DNA of 63,559 nucleotides from an uncultured Aquimarina sp. (GCA_947498595.1 CANMKX010000022.1:1-63559); one strand, 5' to 3'; shown: positions 25,885 to 36,337, numbered from the stretch's first letter. Notes: generated by a model not told the origin, from the sequence alone. Numbers and translations: made by a program.

Positions 25885-26325
25885 ATGAAAATTATACCAT
25901 ATACACAGGAGTATAAAGAAGCAGTGATTGCTCTTTTGGATCAAAATATACCAGACTATTTTGCTGCTGAAGAAAAAGAGGATTTAATACGTTATTTAGA
26001 AAACGAAATAGAAGAATATTTTTTAGTAGAGTTCGATAGAAAAATAATAGGAGCTGGCGGAATTAATTTTTTAAATAATAAGACTCAGGGAAGAATTAGT
26101 TGGGATATTATACATCCAAATTACCAAGGAAAAGGAGTTGGAAGTACCTTACTAAAATATAGAATTCAAATCTTAGAAAAGTATAAAGGAATAACCGAAA
26201 TTATAGTAAGAACAAGCCAGCTTGCTTATATGTTCTATGAAAAAAATGGATTTGACTTATTAGAAATAAAAAAAGAATATTGGGCAAAAGGATTTGATCT
26301 ATATCTAATGCAATACAAAATATAA
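25885..26325 (+). CDS. GNAT-family N-acetyltransferase
   Basis: 146 aa from ATG 25885. The acetyl-CoA pyrophosphate loop is QGKGVG (motif A, in HPNYQGKGVGSTLL), preceded by GAGGINFL and followed by the YEKNGF motif B. The substrate is unknown. Stand-alone gene between guaB and a minus-strand regulator. Confidence 0.85.
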   Translation: MKIIPYTQEYKEAVIALLDQNIPDYFAAEEKEDLIRYLENEIEEYFLVEFDRKIIGAGGINFLNNKTQGRISWDIIHPNYQGKGVGSTLLKYRIQILEKYKGITEIIVRTSQLAYMFYEKNGFDLLEIKKEYWAKGFDLYLMQYKI

Positions 26326-26385
26326 TTTTTTAAATCTAAGAAAAGGATTTTTAAATATCCTCCTCTTAGATGATTTTATGATGAA

Positions 26386-26640
26386 TTAAAATAATTCTAA
26401 TTCATTAGCAATATATGCTAAATGAAATAAGGTCTTAGCTTGAGTTTTTGATTTAATTTCAGCTAACTTTTTTTCAATACTACTGCGACTATTAGGTGAA
26501 ATTTTCTCACGAGATAGTTGTTCAGATATTTCTTGTTGAGTATGCCCCATAGCTAAACGTCTTAAAAGTGATTTTTCAAAATCATTTAAAGGTATAGGTT
26601 TAAATACCTGGGATCTGTCAGTGGCTTGTGTGAATTTCAT
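26386..26640 (-). CDS. Small LuxR/GerE-type helix-turn-helix protein
   Basis: 84 aa from the ATG whose complement is 26638-26640. Residues about 20-65 form a LuxR-type HTH (LNDFEKSLLRRLAMGHTQQEISEQL, then a recognition helix SSIEKKLAEIK). It has no receiver domain and is a minimal DNA-binding protein as seen in flavobacteria. Convergent with the GNAT gene and divergent from the chromate transporter gene, 170 bp away, which it might regulate. Confidence 0.65.
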   Translation of the reverse strand: MKFTQATDRSQVFKPIPLNDFEKSLLRRLAMGHTQQEISEQLSREKISPNSRSSIEKKLAEIKSKTQAKTLFHLAYIANELELF

Positions 26641-26808
26641 AATTTTGAATTGTTTTGAAAACAATACTACTATTATTTCATAACATTTTCTTTATTTTTT
26701 ATCATATAAAGTGAAAACTGAAGAAAAATAGACGTTAATTGAAACTATTTGGAGAAAAAACAAAGAAATTTTTTCTTAGTGATTTGAGAAACAATAAAAA
26801 CGACAACA

Positions 26809-27933
26809 GTGATTCAAGATAGAAAATTAATAGAAATAGCATTGCTTTTTTTTAAACTAGGTTGTATTGCATTTGGTGGACCTGCAGCGCATATAGCGAT
26901 GATGGAAGATGAAATTGTGACAAAGAGAAAATGGATGACACAAGAACATTTTATGGATTTGATCGGGATTACAAACTTAATTCCAGGACCAAATTCTACA
27001 GAAATGGTAATGCATTGCGGAAGAGATAGAGCAGGATGGAAAGGTCTTTTTGTAGCCGGAATTAGTTTTATTTTTCCAGCAGTAGTCATTACAGGTATTT
27101 TTGCATGGTTATATCAAAAGTATGGAGAATTACCAGCAGTAGAACCTTTTATTTATGGAATTAAACCTGCAGTAATCGTCATTATTATAATGGCAGGATA
27201 TCGATTAGGAAAAAAAGCAATAAAAAATATTCAATTAGCGATATTAGGGATCGTAGTCGTTTTACTATCCTTAATAGGAGGAATCAACCAAATTGTAATT
27301 CTTTTAGGAAGTGGAATGATTGGAGTGATTTTCTTTTTTATAAAAAATAAAAAAGAAGGACTCTTAACAATTTTACCGTTTTCATACCTAAAATTATTTG
27401 ATGTAACCGGAATAAGTAATAGCGGGATTTTTTTAACATTTTTAAAAATAGGATCAATTTTATATGGAAGCGGATACGTTTTGTTTGCGTTTTTAGATAC
27501 CGAGTTAGTTTCTATGGGATGGCTTACTCGTCAAGAACTATTAGATGCAGTAGCTGTAGGACAACTTACACCAGGTCCCGTATTATCAACAGCAACGTTT
27601 ATTGGATGGCAAATAAATGATATTCAAGGAGCATTATTAGCTACATTAGGAATCTTTCTTCCATCATTTCTATTCGTAATGATATTAACACCAATAATAC
27701 CCAAATTACAGAAATCAAAGAAAATTAGAGCCTTTTTGGATGCTGTAAATGTAGGAGCTGTAGCATTAATTGTAGCTGTATGTATACAAATGGGAAAGGA
27801 AACTTTAACCGATTGGAGAGCTATATGTATCGCTATTATAAGTATTGCAATAGTCATTGTATTTAAAAAAGTAAATAGCTTATATATTGTAATAGGAGGA
27901 GCACTAATAGGATATGTTTTACATTATTTTTAA
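26809..27933 (+). CDS. chrA: Chromate-transporter-family membrane protein
   Basis: 374 aa, two tandem ChrA half-domains, about ten membrane segments. Each half opens with the family motif: FGGPAAHIAMMEDEIV followed by NLIPGPNSTEM, then YGSGYVLFAFLDTELV followed by QLTPGPVLSTATFIG. Characterised relatives export chromate by proton exchange; in many bacteria the natural substrate is not known. GTG start at 26809. Confidence 0.88.
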   Translation: MIQDRKLIEIALLFFKLGCIAFGGPAAHIAMMEDEIVTKRKWMTQEHFMDLIGITNLIPGPNSTEMVMHCGRDRAGWKGLFVAGISFIFPAVVITGIFAWLYQKYGELPAVEPFIYGIKPAVIVIIIMAGYRLGKKAIKNIQLAILGIVVVLLSLIGGINQIVILLGSGMIGVIFFFIKNKKEGLLTILPFSYLKLFDVTGISNSGIFLTFLKIGSILYGSGYVLFAFLDTELVSMGWLTRQELLDAVAVGQLTPGPVLSTATFIGWQINDIQGALLATLGIFLPSFLFVMILTPIIPKLQKSKKIRAFLDAVNVGAVALIVAVCIQMGKETLTDWRAICIAIISIAIVIVFKKVNSLYIVIGGALIGYVLHYF

Positions 27934-28014
27934 AGAGATATATTTAATCCTTGTATATTTATAGAGGAAACAAAAAGAGAAGGATGTTTATAAATAACAA
28001 TATAAAAACATCAT

Positions 28015-29241
28015 ATGTATCGACACATAGAAGAATCTCAAACATTATTAGTTAATACACAATCACAAATTTTAGAAGCTCAAAATAAAGAAATTATCAA
28101 ATTTGGATTTGGACAATCTCCATTTTTACCTCCAGCGTTTGTTCTAGAAAGTTTAAAGACTTCTATATTTCATAAAGAATATTCATCTGTTCAAGGAGAT
28201 GAAAAATTAAGAGAAAATATAGCTAAGTTTCATTATGAACATAATGGATTAGAAAGTAGATCAGAGGATATATTGATTGCTCCTGGATCCAAAATTTTAA
28301 TCTATACAATATTATTAGCATATAAAAATGCAGATGTGTTTATTCCATCTCCAGCATGGGTATCTTATGAGCCTCAAACAAAATTAACAGGACATCATAG
28401 TATACAAATACATACTAATTATGAAAATAGATGGCGGGTAACACCAGAAAGCATAAGAAATGCGGTAAAACGTAAAAAGCATAAAGCAACCATCATGATT
28501 CTTAATTTACCAGGCAATCCAGATGGACTTACTTATACCGAAAATGAACTTATAGCGATAGCCAAAATCGCTAGAGAATTAGATATATTAGTTATTTCGG
28601 ATGAGATATATGGTTTATTGACTTATAAAAAAGACCACTGCTCTTTTGCGAAGTATTATCCAGAAAAAACAATAACGACAACAGGACTTTCAAAATGGTG
28701 TGGAGCAGGAGGATGGCGCTTAGGAGTAGCTATGTTATACAAAACTATAGAGCCAGAATTTAGAGATGCATTAATAGGAATTGCATCAGAGACGTACTCT
28801 TGTGCGCCTACTCCTGTACAAATAGCAGCAAGAACAGCGTATGAAGATTTTGAAAAGATAAGACCGTATGTAACTTATCAGAATCAAATACTCTCTGAAA
28901 TAGGGATGTTTTGTGCAGAAAAACTAAACGCATCAAAAATAAAAGTTGAATTTCCAGAAGGAGGCTTTTATATTTTTCCAGATTTTACAGAGCATAAAGA
29001 AAAACTAAATAAAAAAGGAATAAAAACGTCAATAGAATTATGCGAGGAATTGTTAAAAGAAACAGGTGTTGCTATTTTACCAGGAGCAGCATTTGGACTT
29101 AAAGCAGATTACTTAGCAGCAAGATTAGCATACGTAGATTTTGAACCACCTAAATCAGCAACTAATTTTGATATATATATTCATTGTCCTAGAGTAGTAA
29201 GAGGAATACAAAAAATATGTGATTGGATTGAAGAAATATAA
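28015..29241 (+). CDS. Class I/II PLP-dependent aminotransferase
   Basis: 408 aa, fold-type I. The pyridoxal-phosphate lysine is in TGLSKWCGAGGWRLG; LNLPGNPDGLTY and SDEIYG contribute substrate and cofactor contacts; the carboxylate-binding Arg is in AARLAYVDF. Overall most like aspartate/aromatic aminotransferases. The N-terminus is short, as in some flavobacterial relatives. No pathway genes adjoin it, so the substrate is open. Confidence 0.85.
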   Translation: MYRHIEESQTLLVNTQSQILEAQNKEIIKFGFGQSPFLPPAFVLESLKTSIFHKEYSSVQGDEKLRENIAKFHYEHNGLESRSEDILIAPGSKILIYTILLAYKNADVFIPSPAWVSYEPQTKLTGHHSIQIHTNYENRWRVTPESIRNAVKRKKHKATIMILNLPGNPDGLTYTENELIAIAKIARELDILVISDEIYGLLTYKKDHCSFAKYYPEKTITTTGLSKWCGAGGWRLGVAMLYKTIEPEFRDALIGIASETYSCAPTPVQIAARTAYEDFEKIRPYVTYQNQILSEIGMFCAEKLNASKIKVEFPEGGFYIFPDFTEHKEKLNKKGIKTSIELCEELLKETGVAILPGAAFGLKADYLAARLAYVDFEPPKSATNFDIYIHCPRVVRGIQKICDWIEEI

Positions 29242-29266
29242 AAGGAAATCAAAATTAATAAAACAT

Positions 29267-29297
29267 AAAAAGCTTTCCTGTTAAGAGAAAGCTTTTT
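29267..29297. terminator. Shared terminator between aminotransferase and Skp-like gene
   Basis: AAAAAGCTTTC (29267-29277) pairs with GAAAGCTTTTT (29287-29297). A and T runs on the two sides allow use in both directions by the convergent genes. Confidence 0.75.
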
Positions 29298-29324
29298 ACG
29301 TTTTATGAAGAATAAAAAGATAAA

Positions 29325-29837
29325 TTATTTCTGATCTTCCACTTTAATTCCAAGCTTTGTTAAAACAGCTTTGGTTAAATCATATTGAGGATCGATATAC
29401 GCAAGATTATTATTAATTGTGAAAACTTGTGAATATCCTTGAGCTTTAGAAATTTCATCTAATGCTTTTCCAATTTTTAAATACAAAGGGCGTAATAATT
29501 CTTCTTGTTTTAACTGAACTAAACCATTTCCATTTTGTCTAAATTTGGCAATATCATTTTCAGCAGCAATGATTTCTTGTTGCTTTGTTTTTTTCATGGC
29601 ATCAGTCATAGTACTTTCACCAGTTTGATATACTTTAATCAAGGCTTGATACGCATCAATTTTTACTTTTAAATCACCTTCTAATTTAGTATTGTATGCT
29701 TTTAAATCTTCTTGTACATTAGTAAGTTCAGGCATTTTTGATAAAACAAAATCAGTATCAAAAGTTCCAGTTTTTGTTTGAGCAAAAGATGAAATACTTA
29801 GAAATAAAAATAAAAATGGTAAAAAAATCTTTTTCAT
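29325..29837 (-). CDS. OmpH/Skp-family periplasmic chaperone
   Basis: 170 aa with a signal peptide (cleavage after SSFA|Q). The mature part begins with the short strand TKTGTFDTDFVLSKMPELTNVQ, then long coiled-coil helices (about residues 40-110) and a C-terminal strand pair, the Skp jellyfish layout. Such proteins hold outer-membrane proteins during transit through the periplasm. Confidence 0.85.
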   Translation of the reverse strand: MKKIFLPFLFLFLSISSFAQTKTGTFDTDFVLSKMPELTNVQEDLKAYNTKLEGDLKVKIDAYQALIKVYQTGESTMTDAMKKTKQQEIIAAENDIAKFRQNGNGLVQLKQEELLRPLYLKIGKALDEISKAQGYSQVFTINNNLAYIDPQYDLTKAVLTKLGIKVEDQK

Positions 29838-29979
29838 GAATGTAAAATTAAATGAAGGACTATATTCCTATTGATAAAGAATTAATCCACTACTTTCTGT
29901 TTTTGTTAATAAAACGATAACGTTTTCCAATTGTTGCAAATATATACGATCTTGGACAATATTTTTATGAAGACAAGAT

Positions 29980-30219
29980 TTATTCTTGATAGAGTTGACC
30001 TCGATGAGGTTTTAAAGCATCTCTAATGACTTTCATTTCAGATTCAAGTACAACCATATAAGCAATGCTATGCATGTCATTAATATGCTGGCAAGCAGTT
30101 ACATTGATTGATACTTGCTCTATTTCTATATATTCGTTTAGATGAATTACATGATGTTCAGCTGTTTTAGCAGCAGCAGGTCCTCTGAAATCCCAAATTA
30201 ATTTTATTTTTTTTTCCAT
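29980..30219 (-). CDS. Small conserved flavobacterial protein
   Basis: 79 aa, cytosolic, no recognised domain. KLIWDFRGPAAAKTAEHHVIHL and a single Cys (TACQHIND) look like conserved features; I recall similar short proteins in other flavobacteria but cannot name a function. It may lie in one operon with the SRPBCC gene 67 bp upstream on the same strand. Confidence 0.6.
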   Translation of the reverse strand: MEKKIKLIWDFRGPAAAKTAEHHVIHLNEYIEIEQVSINVTACQHINDMHSIAYMVVLESEMKVIRDALKPHRGQLYQE

Positions 30220-30286
30220 AACATTATGACAAACATTTTAAAAGTATTCAAAATTATTAAAAATGTTTACAATAATATTAAGAAAA

Positions 30287-30736
30287 TTAACCTAAAACGC
30301 TGATATTCTTTTCGGCATAATCTTTAAAAGCTTTCATATAGCTATAAGATTGTTTTTTAAAAGCATTAGGCATTAAGAATCCCATTATTTTCATAAAACC
30401 ACTAAAGTTAAACTCATTTTTGGCAACCCATAACGTATGTCCATTAGATAATATTTCGAAATGGTTTTCTTGAATATTATAAACACTCTTTGTATCAAAC
30501 GTAAAATGGATTTCATTAGGGAGGTTTTCAAGAGTTATAGTTTCTTTCATATCAATAACTCGTTTGCCCATCTGAAATTTAATAGAGCTAACAGCACCAG
30601 TTTTTCCTTTAGTTCCACTAATATGATCCATACTAACAAAACCTTTTTGCCAATGTTTAAGAGAATCTTCATTGTTAAACTTATCGATAACCTGATCTCT
30701 AGAGAGTTCAATTTCAATTTTGTGAGTGTACTTCAT
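30287..30736 (-). CDS. SRPBCC-family (START-like) protein
   Basis: 149 aa forming one helix-grip fold, the polyketide-cyclase/START-like domain: an N-terminal strand YTHKIEIELSRDQVIDKF, central strands MKETITLENLPNEIHFTF and a long C-terminal helix. Members bind hydrophobic ligands or lipids; the ligand here is unknown. Confidence 0.75.
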   Translation of the reverse strand: MKYTHKIEIELSRDQVIDKFNNEDSLKHWQKGFVSMDHISGTKGKTGAVSSIKFQMGKRVIDMKETITLENLPNEIHFTFDTKSVYNIQENHFEILSNGHTLWVAKNEFNFSGFMKIMGFLMPNAFKKQSYSYMKAFKDYAEKNISVLG

Positions 30737-30986
30737 GATAAGTGTTTTTAATGAGAAGAAAAAATAACTATATTCTATAGTTAAACCTATTAAAAATACT
30801 AAAATAAAACGACTTATGCTATTATACGATGATTTGGATTGTAATCTAACAAATCATCTAAAAAAATAAGATTCAAATATAGCTCTATAGATATACGATG
30901 AGAGATATAAGTTTCGTTTATATAAGCACTTGCTAAACATACTAATATTATTATTTTTGTCAAACACAGACATCACTACTTAAATT

Positions 30987-32945
30987 ATGGATAAGAGAAA
31001 TTATACAATAGCATTTCTATTTTTTATTATAGCAAATTACGGATTTGCACAACAAAAAGATGCAGTATTATTAACGATAGAAGATGAACCAGTTTATGCA
31101 TCAGAATTTAAGCATGTATATTTAAAAAATATAGATTTAGTAAAAGATGAATCACAGAAAGATGTAGATGAATACTTGCAATTATTTATAAATTATAAAC
31201 TAAAAATTAAAGAAGCTGAAGCTAAAGGGTTAGATCAAAAAGAAAATCATAAAAAAGAGTTAGCAGGATACCGAAAGCAACTTTCTGCAAATTATTTGAC
31301 AGATCCAAGTGTTTCAGAAGAACTAATAAAAGAAGCTTATGATCGTTCTATAGAACGAGTTAATGCAAGTCATATTTTGATAAAAATAACAGAAGATGCA
31401 GTTCCTATAGATACCCTTAATGCATATAATAAACTAATGAAAATTAGAGAACGCATTATAAAAGGAGAAGACTTTAAGACGGTTGCACAACAAAATAGTG
31501 AAGATCCATCAGCAAAAAGAAATAATGGTGATTTGGGATGGTTTTCAGCTTTCAGAATGGTATACCCGTTTGAAGAAGCAGCCTTTAATACACCTATTGG
31601 AGATCTCTCTATGCCATTCAGAACACGTTTTGGATATCATATACTTAAAGTTAATAAAAAAGAAAAATTAGAAGGCGAAGTTACAGTTGCACATATAATG
31701 ATAGCAAGTAACGATAAAAGAACGCCTGCAGATGCCAAACAAAAAATTGATGAAATAGCAACACAACTTAAAGAGGGGGCATCTTTTGAAACATTGGCCA
31801 AGCAATATAGCGACGATAGAAATACAGCAATTAACGGAGGTCAAATTAACCGTTTTGGTAAAGGAGCATTAAATTCAGAAAAATTTGAAAGAACAGCTTT
31901 TAGCCTACAAGAAATAGGAGAAATATCAACTCCAATTCAAAGTAGCTATGGATGGCATATCATTAAACTGATCAAAAAACATGAACTACCATCGTTTGAA
32001 GCTCAGAAAAATGAAATTACTAAAAAAGTAAAGAGAGATAGTAGATCGCAATTAATAACAACGTCTTTTACTAATTCTTTAAAAAAGAAGTATCAAGTAA
32101 AAGAAAATAAAGAAGGAATATCATTTTTTAAGCAACATTTATCTTCAGACATTTTATTGGGGAAATGGAAAGAAAATATAGAATTAAATTCAACTAAAGA
32201 ATTATTGACCATAGCAGAGAAGAAATATACATATAAAGATTTTGCAACATATCTAAGAAGTAAAAGTCTTAGAAGAAGTAAGTATAAAAGTGTGTCAATG
32301 CATGTAGAAGAAGTTTATAAAAAGTTTGAAGGAGATCAATTGTTGGCATATTACGAAGCAAATCTAGAAAGAGACAATAAAGAATTTGCACAGGTATATG
32401 AAGAATACAGAAATGGATTGTTGTTGTTTGATTTAATGGAAAGTAAAATATGGAACAAAGCAAAAGATGATTCGTTAGGATTAAAAAACTTTTACCAGTC
32501 ACATATTGAGAATTATCAAGAAGAAGAACGTTATAGAGTATTAAAAGCTTCTTCAGGAAATAAGAAAGTATTAAAAAAAGTAAAAGAATTATTAGCGAAA
32601 GGAACAGCTATACAAACAATCAAGAATCAAATAAATAAAGGAGACCAATCAACAATAATATTTTCTGAAGAAACAATAACGAAAGAAGATACCAACCTGC
32701 CAAAAGGATTTAAAGGAGAGAAAGGACTTTTAGATATCACAGAAGATAAAGGCTATTATACATTAATAGAGGTTAAAGAAGTTTTAGCTCCACACACAAA
32801 GTCATTTGAAGATACAAAAGGGAAAGTGATTAGTGATTATCAAGGACAGATAGAAAAAGATTGGTTAGTAGAATTACAGGATAAATATGCTGTAATAGTA
32901 AAAAAGAAAGCTTTAAAAAAAATAAAAAAAGAATTACGAAACTAA
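30987..32945 (+). CDS. Periplasmic parvulin-type peptidyl-prolyl isomerase, two rotamase domains
   Basis: 652 aa with a signal peptide (YGFA|QQK). A SurA-like N-terminal chaperone region (residues about 25-115) precedes two PpiC/parvulin domains: NASHILIKI (about 122-225) and VAHIMIASN (about 230-330), each ending in the GYHI/GWHI signature. A long C-terminal chaperone-like part follows. It likely catalyses prolyl isomerisation and assists outer-membrane protein folding. First gene of a probable four-gene operon: 1 bp to the next gene, then an overlap, then 3 bp to moxR. Confidence 0.88.
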   Translation: MDKRNYTIAFLFFIIANYGFAQQKDAVLLTIEDEPVYASEFKHVYLKNIDLVKDESQKDVDEYLQLFINYKLKIKEAEAKGLDQKENHKKELAGYRKQLSANYLTDPSVSEELIKEAYDRSIERVNASHILIKITEDAVPIDTLNAYNKLMKIRERIIKGEDFKTVAQQNSEDPSAKRNNGDLGWFSAFRMVYPFEEAAFNTPIGDLSMPFRTRFGYHILKVNKKEKLEGEVTVAHIMIASNDKRTPADAKQKIDEIATQLKEGASFETLAKQYSDDRNTAINGGQINRFGKGALNSEKFERTAFSLQEIGEISTPIQSSYGWHIIKLIKKHELPSFEAQKNEITKKVKRDSRSQLITTSFTNSLKKKYQVKENKEGISFFKQHLSSDILLGKWKENIELNSTKELLTIAEKKYTYKDFATYLRSKSLRRSKYKSVSMHVEEVYKKFEGDQLLAYYEANLERDNKEFAQVYEEYRNGLLLFDLMESKIWNKAKDDSLGLKNFYQSHIENYQEEERYRVLKASSGNKKVLKKVKELLAKGTAIQTIKNQINKGDQSTIIFSEETITKEDTNLPKGFKGEKGLLDITEDKGYYTLIEVKEVLAPHTKSFEDTKGKVISDYQGQIEKDWLVELQDKYAVIVKKKALKKIKKELRN

Positions 32946-32946
32946 T

Positions 32947-33801
32947 ATGAGATGCTATCATTTATATATAGGGATACTAATAATCGTATTCTCAAGTTGC
33001 AACACTTTTAAAGATGCTCAAGAACGAGAAATTGTAGCCAGAGTTAATAGTTCATTCCTGTATATGGATGAAATAATGAATAAATTTCCCGAAAACACTA
33101 CAAAAGAAGATAGTATAACAATTGTAAATAACTATATCAAAAGATGGGCTACAAAACAATTATTACTAGATAGAGCCAAGCTTAATTTAGCTCAAGAAGA
33201 GATGAATGATTTTAATGCTTTGGTAAAAGATTATAAAAATACATTATATACCAATGCATATAAAAATGCAGTTATTGCAAAATCAATAGACGAAGAAGTT
33301 TCTGAGGCAGAACTAGAAAACTATTACGAGAAAAATCAAAAAAACTTTAAGCTTAAAACAGAATTAATTCAATTAAGATACGTCCAATTATCTCCAGATT
33401 ATGAAAACGTAGTTGCAACGCGAAAACAATTTGATCGTTATAATGATGAAGATAGGATAATTTTAAATGAAAATAAACTACAATTTATCAAACACTCTTT
33501 CGAAGATTCTTTATGGGTAGAATTAGATCAAGTAATAGAGAAAATACCGGTACTCAAGAAACTAAAGAAAAAGGAAATATTAAAAAAACAAAAAACTATA
33601 CACCTACTTGACTCCTTAGGTGTATATTTGGTCAGAATTAAAAAGGTCTTAAAACGTAATGAGACTGCACCATTAGGATATGTTAAGTCGACGGTAAAGC
33701 AGATCATTTTGAACAAGCGGAAACAAGAACTAGTAAGGAAATTAGAAAAGGATATTACAAAAGATGCAATTAAAAACAAACAATTTGAAATCTATAATTA
33801 A
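32947..33801 (+). CDS. Lipoprotein related to SurA/parvulin foldases, no clear rotamase domain
   Basis: 284 aa with lipobox (VFSSC, Cys18). It resembles the SurA N-terminal region (EREIVARVNSSFLYMDEI; SEAELENYYEKNQKNFKL), but a parvulin active domain is not recognisable, so it may be a chaperone-only relative. It sits between two rotamase genes, 1 bp after the first and overlapping the next by 38 bp, which implies coordinated translation. Confidence 0.75.
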   Translation: MRCYHLYIGILIIVFSSCNTFKDAQEREIVARVNSSFLYMDEIMNKFPENTTKEDSITIVNNYIKRWATKQLLLDRAKLNLAQEEMNDFNALVKDYKNTLYTNAYKNAVIAKSIDEEVSEAELENYYEKNQKNFKLKTELIQLRYVQLSPDYENVVATRKQFDRYNDEDRIILNENKLQFIKHSFEDSLWVELDQVIEKIPVLKKLKKKEILKKQKTIHLLDSLGVYLVRIKKVLKRNETAPLGYVKSTVKQIILNKRKQELVRKLEKDITKDAIKNKQFEIYN

Positions 33802-35233
33802 TCAAAAGGTATGGGGGATTCTAGTACTATTATGTATTGGAATGCAAATGAATGCACAAGAAACTCAAGTTGAAGTACAAGATACAATACCTCAAGAAGA
33901 AGTTAAAGAAGAAGAACCAGTAGTAGAAACAAAGCCTTTTCAGCGTAGAAAAATTGATGGGGTAGCAGCTGTAATAGGTGAACACGTATTATTAGATAGC
34001 GATATTGATATTGCATATGAACAACTAAAAAGCGAAGGAATTTCTGTAGCTGATGTCTCAAGATGTCAATTAGCAGGAAGTCTATTTGAAAATAAATTAT
34101 ATGCACACCATGCAGTACAAGACAGTATTATTATATCTAATGCCGAAGTTGATTCAAGAGTAGATCAGCAAATATCTGTAATGACACAACAATTAGGAAC
34201 TACAGAGAAAGTATTGAAATTTTATAAAAAAGATAACTTAGTAGAGTTTAGAGAAGAATTATTCGAAATTAATAAATCAAATTTATTATCGGATAGAATG
34301 CGCTCTAAAATTGTTGAAGAAGTAGAGATTACACCAGAAGAAGTACGTCAATATTTTGATGAAATCCCAAAAGATTCCTTACCTCAATTTGGAACAGAAT
34401 TAGAATTGGCTCAAATTATAATTGAACCAAAAATTCCAGAAGAAAAAGTTAAAGAAGTATTAGATAGATTAAATACTTATAGAACCGATGTTCTAGAAAA
34501 CGGAGCAAGTTTTGCAACAAAAGCAGTATTGTATACTCAAGATTTTGGATCAAGATCATCAGGAGGAAAATATACATTAAAGAGAACAGATCCTTATGTA
34601 AAAGAATTTAAAGATGCTGCATTTAGTTTACAAGAAGGAGAAATTAGTGAGCCATTTAAATCAGAGTTTGGATACCATATTTTAACTGTTGACAAAATTA
34701 GAGGTCAAGAAGTAGATGTAAGACATATATTATTAAAACCAGAACCAACTACAGAAACTATTAACGAAGCTAAAAAATTAATAGACTCTATTAGAGCAAG
34801 AGTCGTAGCAGGAGATTTAAAGTTTCAAGAAGCAGCAAGAGAGTTTAGTGACGAAAAAGAAACAAAAGAAGACGGAGGACAATTAATTAATCCAACAACA
34901 GGAGATACTCGCTTTGAACTTACCAAAATTGATCCTATATTGTACGATCAAGTATCAAAGTTGAAAACAAATGAAGTGTCTTTGGTAATTCCTGATGAAG
35001 ATCGTCAAGGACGTAAGAAATTTAAAATTATTACAGTTTTAGATAGACATGACGAACACATAGCAGATTATGCAAAAGATTATTCTAAAATACAGGAGTT
35101 AGCATTAAGAAAAAAGCAAATTAGAGCTATTGAAAAATGGCAAGATGAAAAAATAAAAGATACTTACATAAAAATCAACGGAGAATATAAAAATTGCGAT
35201 TACAGTGGTAACTGGTTAAAAAAAGAAAAATAA
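33764..35233 (+). CDS. surA: SurA-type periplasmic peptidyl-prolyl isomerase
   Basis: 489 aa, signal peptide ending NAQ|E after a long n-region; no nearer in-frame ATG exists, so the start inside the preceding gene is accepted. A SurA N-domain (GVAAVIGEHVLLDSDID) is followed by two parvulin domains, LAQIIIEPKI (about 215-310) and VRHILLKPEP (about 325-425). SurA escorts nascent outer-membrane proteins to the Bam machinery. Confidence 0.9.
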   Translation: MQLKTNNLKSIINQKVWGILVLLCIGMQMNAQETQVEVQDTIPQEEVKEEEPVVETKPFQRRKIDGVAAVIGEHVLLDSDIDIAYEQLKSEGISVADVSRCQLAGSLFENKLYAHHAVQDSIIISNAEVDSRVDQQISVMTQQLGTTEKVLKFYKKDNLVEFREELFEINKSNLLSDRMRSKIVEEVEITPEEVRQYFDEIPKDSLPQFGTELELAQIIIEPKIPEEKVKEVLDRLNTYRTDVLENGASFATKAVLYTQDFGSRSSGGKYTLKRTDPYVKEFKDAAFSLQEGEISEPFKSEFGYHILTVDKIRGQEVDVRHILLKPEPTTETINEAKKLIDSIRARVVAGDLKFQEAAREFSDEKETKEDGGQLINPTTGDTRFELTKIDPILYDQVSKLKTNEVSLVIPDEDRQGRKKFKIITVLDRHDEHIADYAKDYSKIQELALRKKQIRAIEKWQDEKIKDTYIKINGEYKNCDYSGNWLKKEK

Positions 35234-35236
35234 AAT

Positions 35237-36190
35237 ATGTCAGACGTTGCAGCAGTAAAAGAACTGGTAAGTAAGCACAGCGAACTAAAAAAAGAAATAT
35301 CAAAAATAATAATAGGGCAAGAAGCAGTAGTAGATCAAATATTGTTGTCTATTTTTTCTGGAGGACATGCCTTATTAATAGGAGTACCTGGATTAGCAAA
35401 AACGTTAATGGTCAATACGATCTCGCAAGCGTTAGGATTGGATTTTAAAAGAATTCAATTTACACCAGATTTAATGCCAAGTGATATTTTAGGAAGTGAA
35501 ATACTGGATGAAACGAGACATTTTAAATTTATAAAAGGACCTATATTCTCAAATATCATCTTAGCAGATGAGATTAATCGTACACCACCAAAAACGCAGG
35601 CAGCTCTATTAGAAGCAATGCAAGAAAGATCTGTAACAGTTGCAGGGAATCATTATAAATTGGATTTGCCATATTTTGTATTAGCAACACAAAACCCAAT
35701 AGAACAAGAAGGAACATATCCGCTACCAGAAGCACAATTAGATAGATTTATGTTTTCTATCGAATTGAAATATCCTACATTTCAAGAAGAAGTAGATGTT
35801 GTAAAAAGCACTACAGGAGATAGTAAAAAAACAATCAATGCATTATTGAAAGCAAAAGAAATATTAGCATTTCAACAACTAATACGTAGGATACCAGTAA
35901 CAGATAATGTAATTGAATATGCAGTAAGTTTGGTAAGTAAAACTAGGCCCAAAGAAAATACGGCAAGTGAACTAGTGAAAAAATACATAGATTGGGGAGC
36001 AGGACCAAGAGCTTCTCAAAATTTGATATTAGCAGCGAAATCACATGCAGCTATTAAAGGGAAGTTTTCTCCAGATATAGAAGATGTTCAAGCTGTAAGT
36101 ATAGGAATTCTTAGACATAGAATGATTAAGAATTATAAAGCAGAAGCAGAAGGAATAAGTATAGAAGAAATTATTAAGAGTTTATTTTAA
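35237..36190 (+). CDS. MoxR-family AAA+ ATPase
   Basis: 317 aa. Walker A is GVPGLAKT, Walker B is LADEINRTPPKTQAALLEAMQE, sensor 1 is ATQNPIEQEGTYPLPEAQLDRF. MoxR ATPases act as chaperones for maturation of protein complexes, usually next to DUF58 and VWA genes; none follow here. It starts 3 bp after surA, so it is linked to periplasmic folding genes. Confidence 0.93.
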   Translation: MSDVAAVKELVSKHSELKKEISKIIIGQEAVVDQILLSIFSGGHALLIGVPGLAKTLMVNTISQALGLDFKRIQFTPDLMPSDILGSEILDETRHFKFIKGPIFSNIILADEINRTPPKTQAALLEAMQERSVTVAGNHYKLDLPYFVLATQNPIEQEGTYPLPEAQLDRFMFSIELKYPTFQEEVDVVKSTTGDSKKTINALLKAKEILAFQQLIRRIPVTDNVIEYAVSLVSKTRPKENTASELVKKYIDWGAGPRASQNLILAAKSHAAIKGKFSPDIEDVQAVSIGILRHRMIKNYKAEAEGISIEEIIKSLF

Positions 36191-36213
36191 ATAGAAATAA
36201 ATTCAATTATATC

Positions 36214-36254
36214 AAAAGCTCAAATTATTATTTAAATAATTTGAGCTTTTTTTT
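36214..36254 (+). terminator. Terminator after moxR
   Basis: AAAAGCTCAAATTATT (36214-36229) pairs with AATAATTTGAGCTTTT (36235-36250), followed by more T. Confidence 0.85.
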
Positions 36255-36337
36255 ATTCTCATTAAACCTTTCTTTAAATAAGCAGTCTTAGTATTGAACG
36301 TTCGTAGAAAATTAGAATAAAAAATAAAAAAACACAG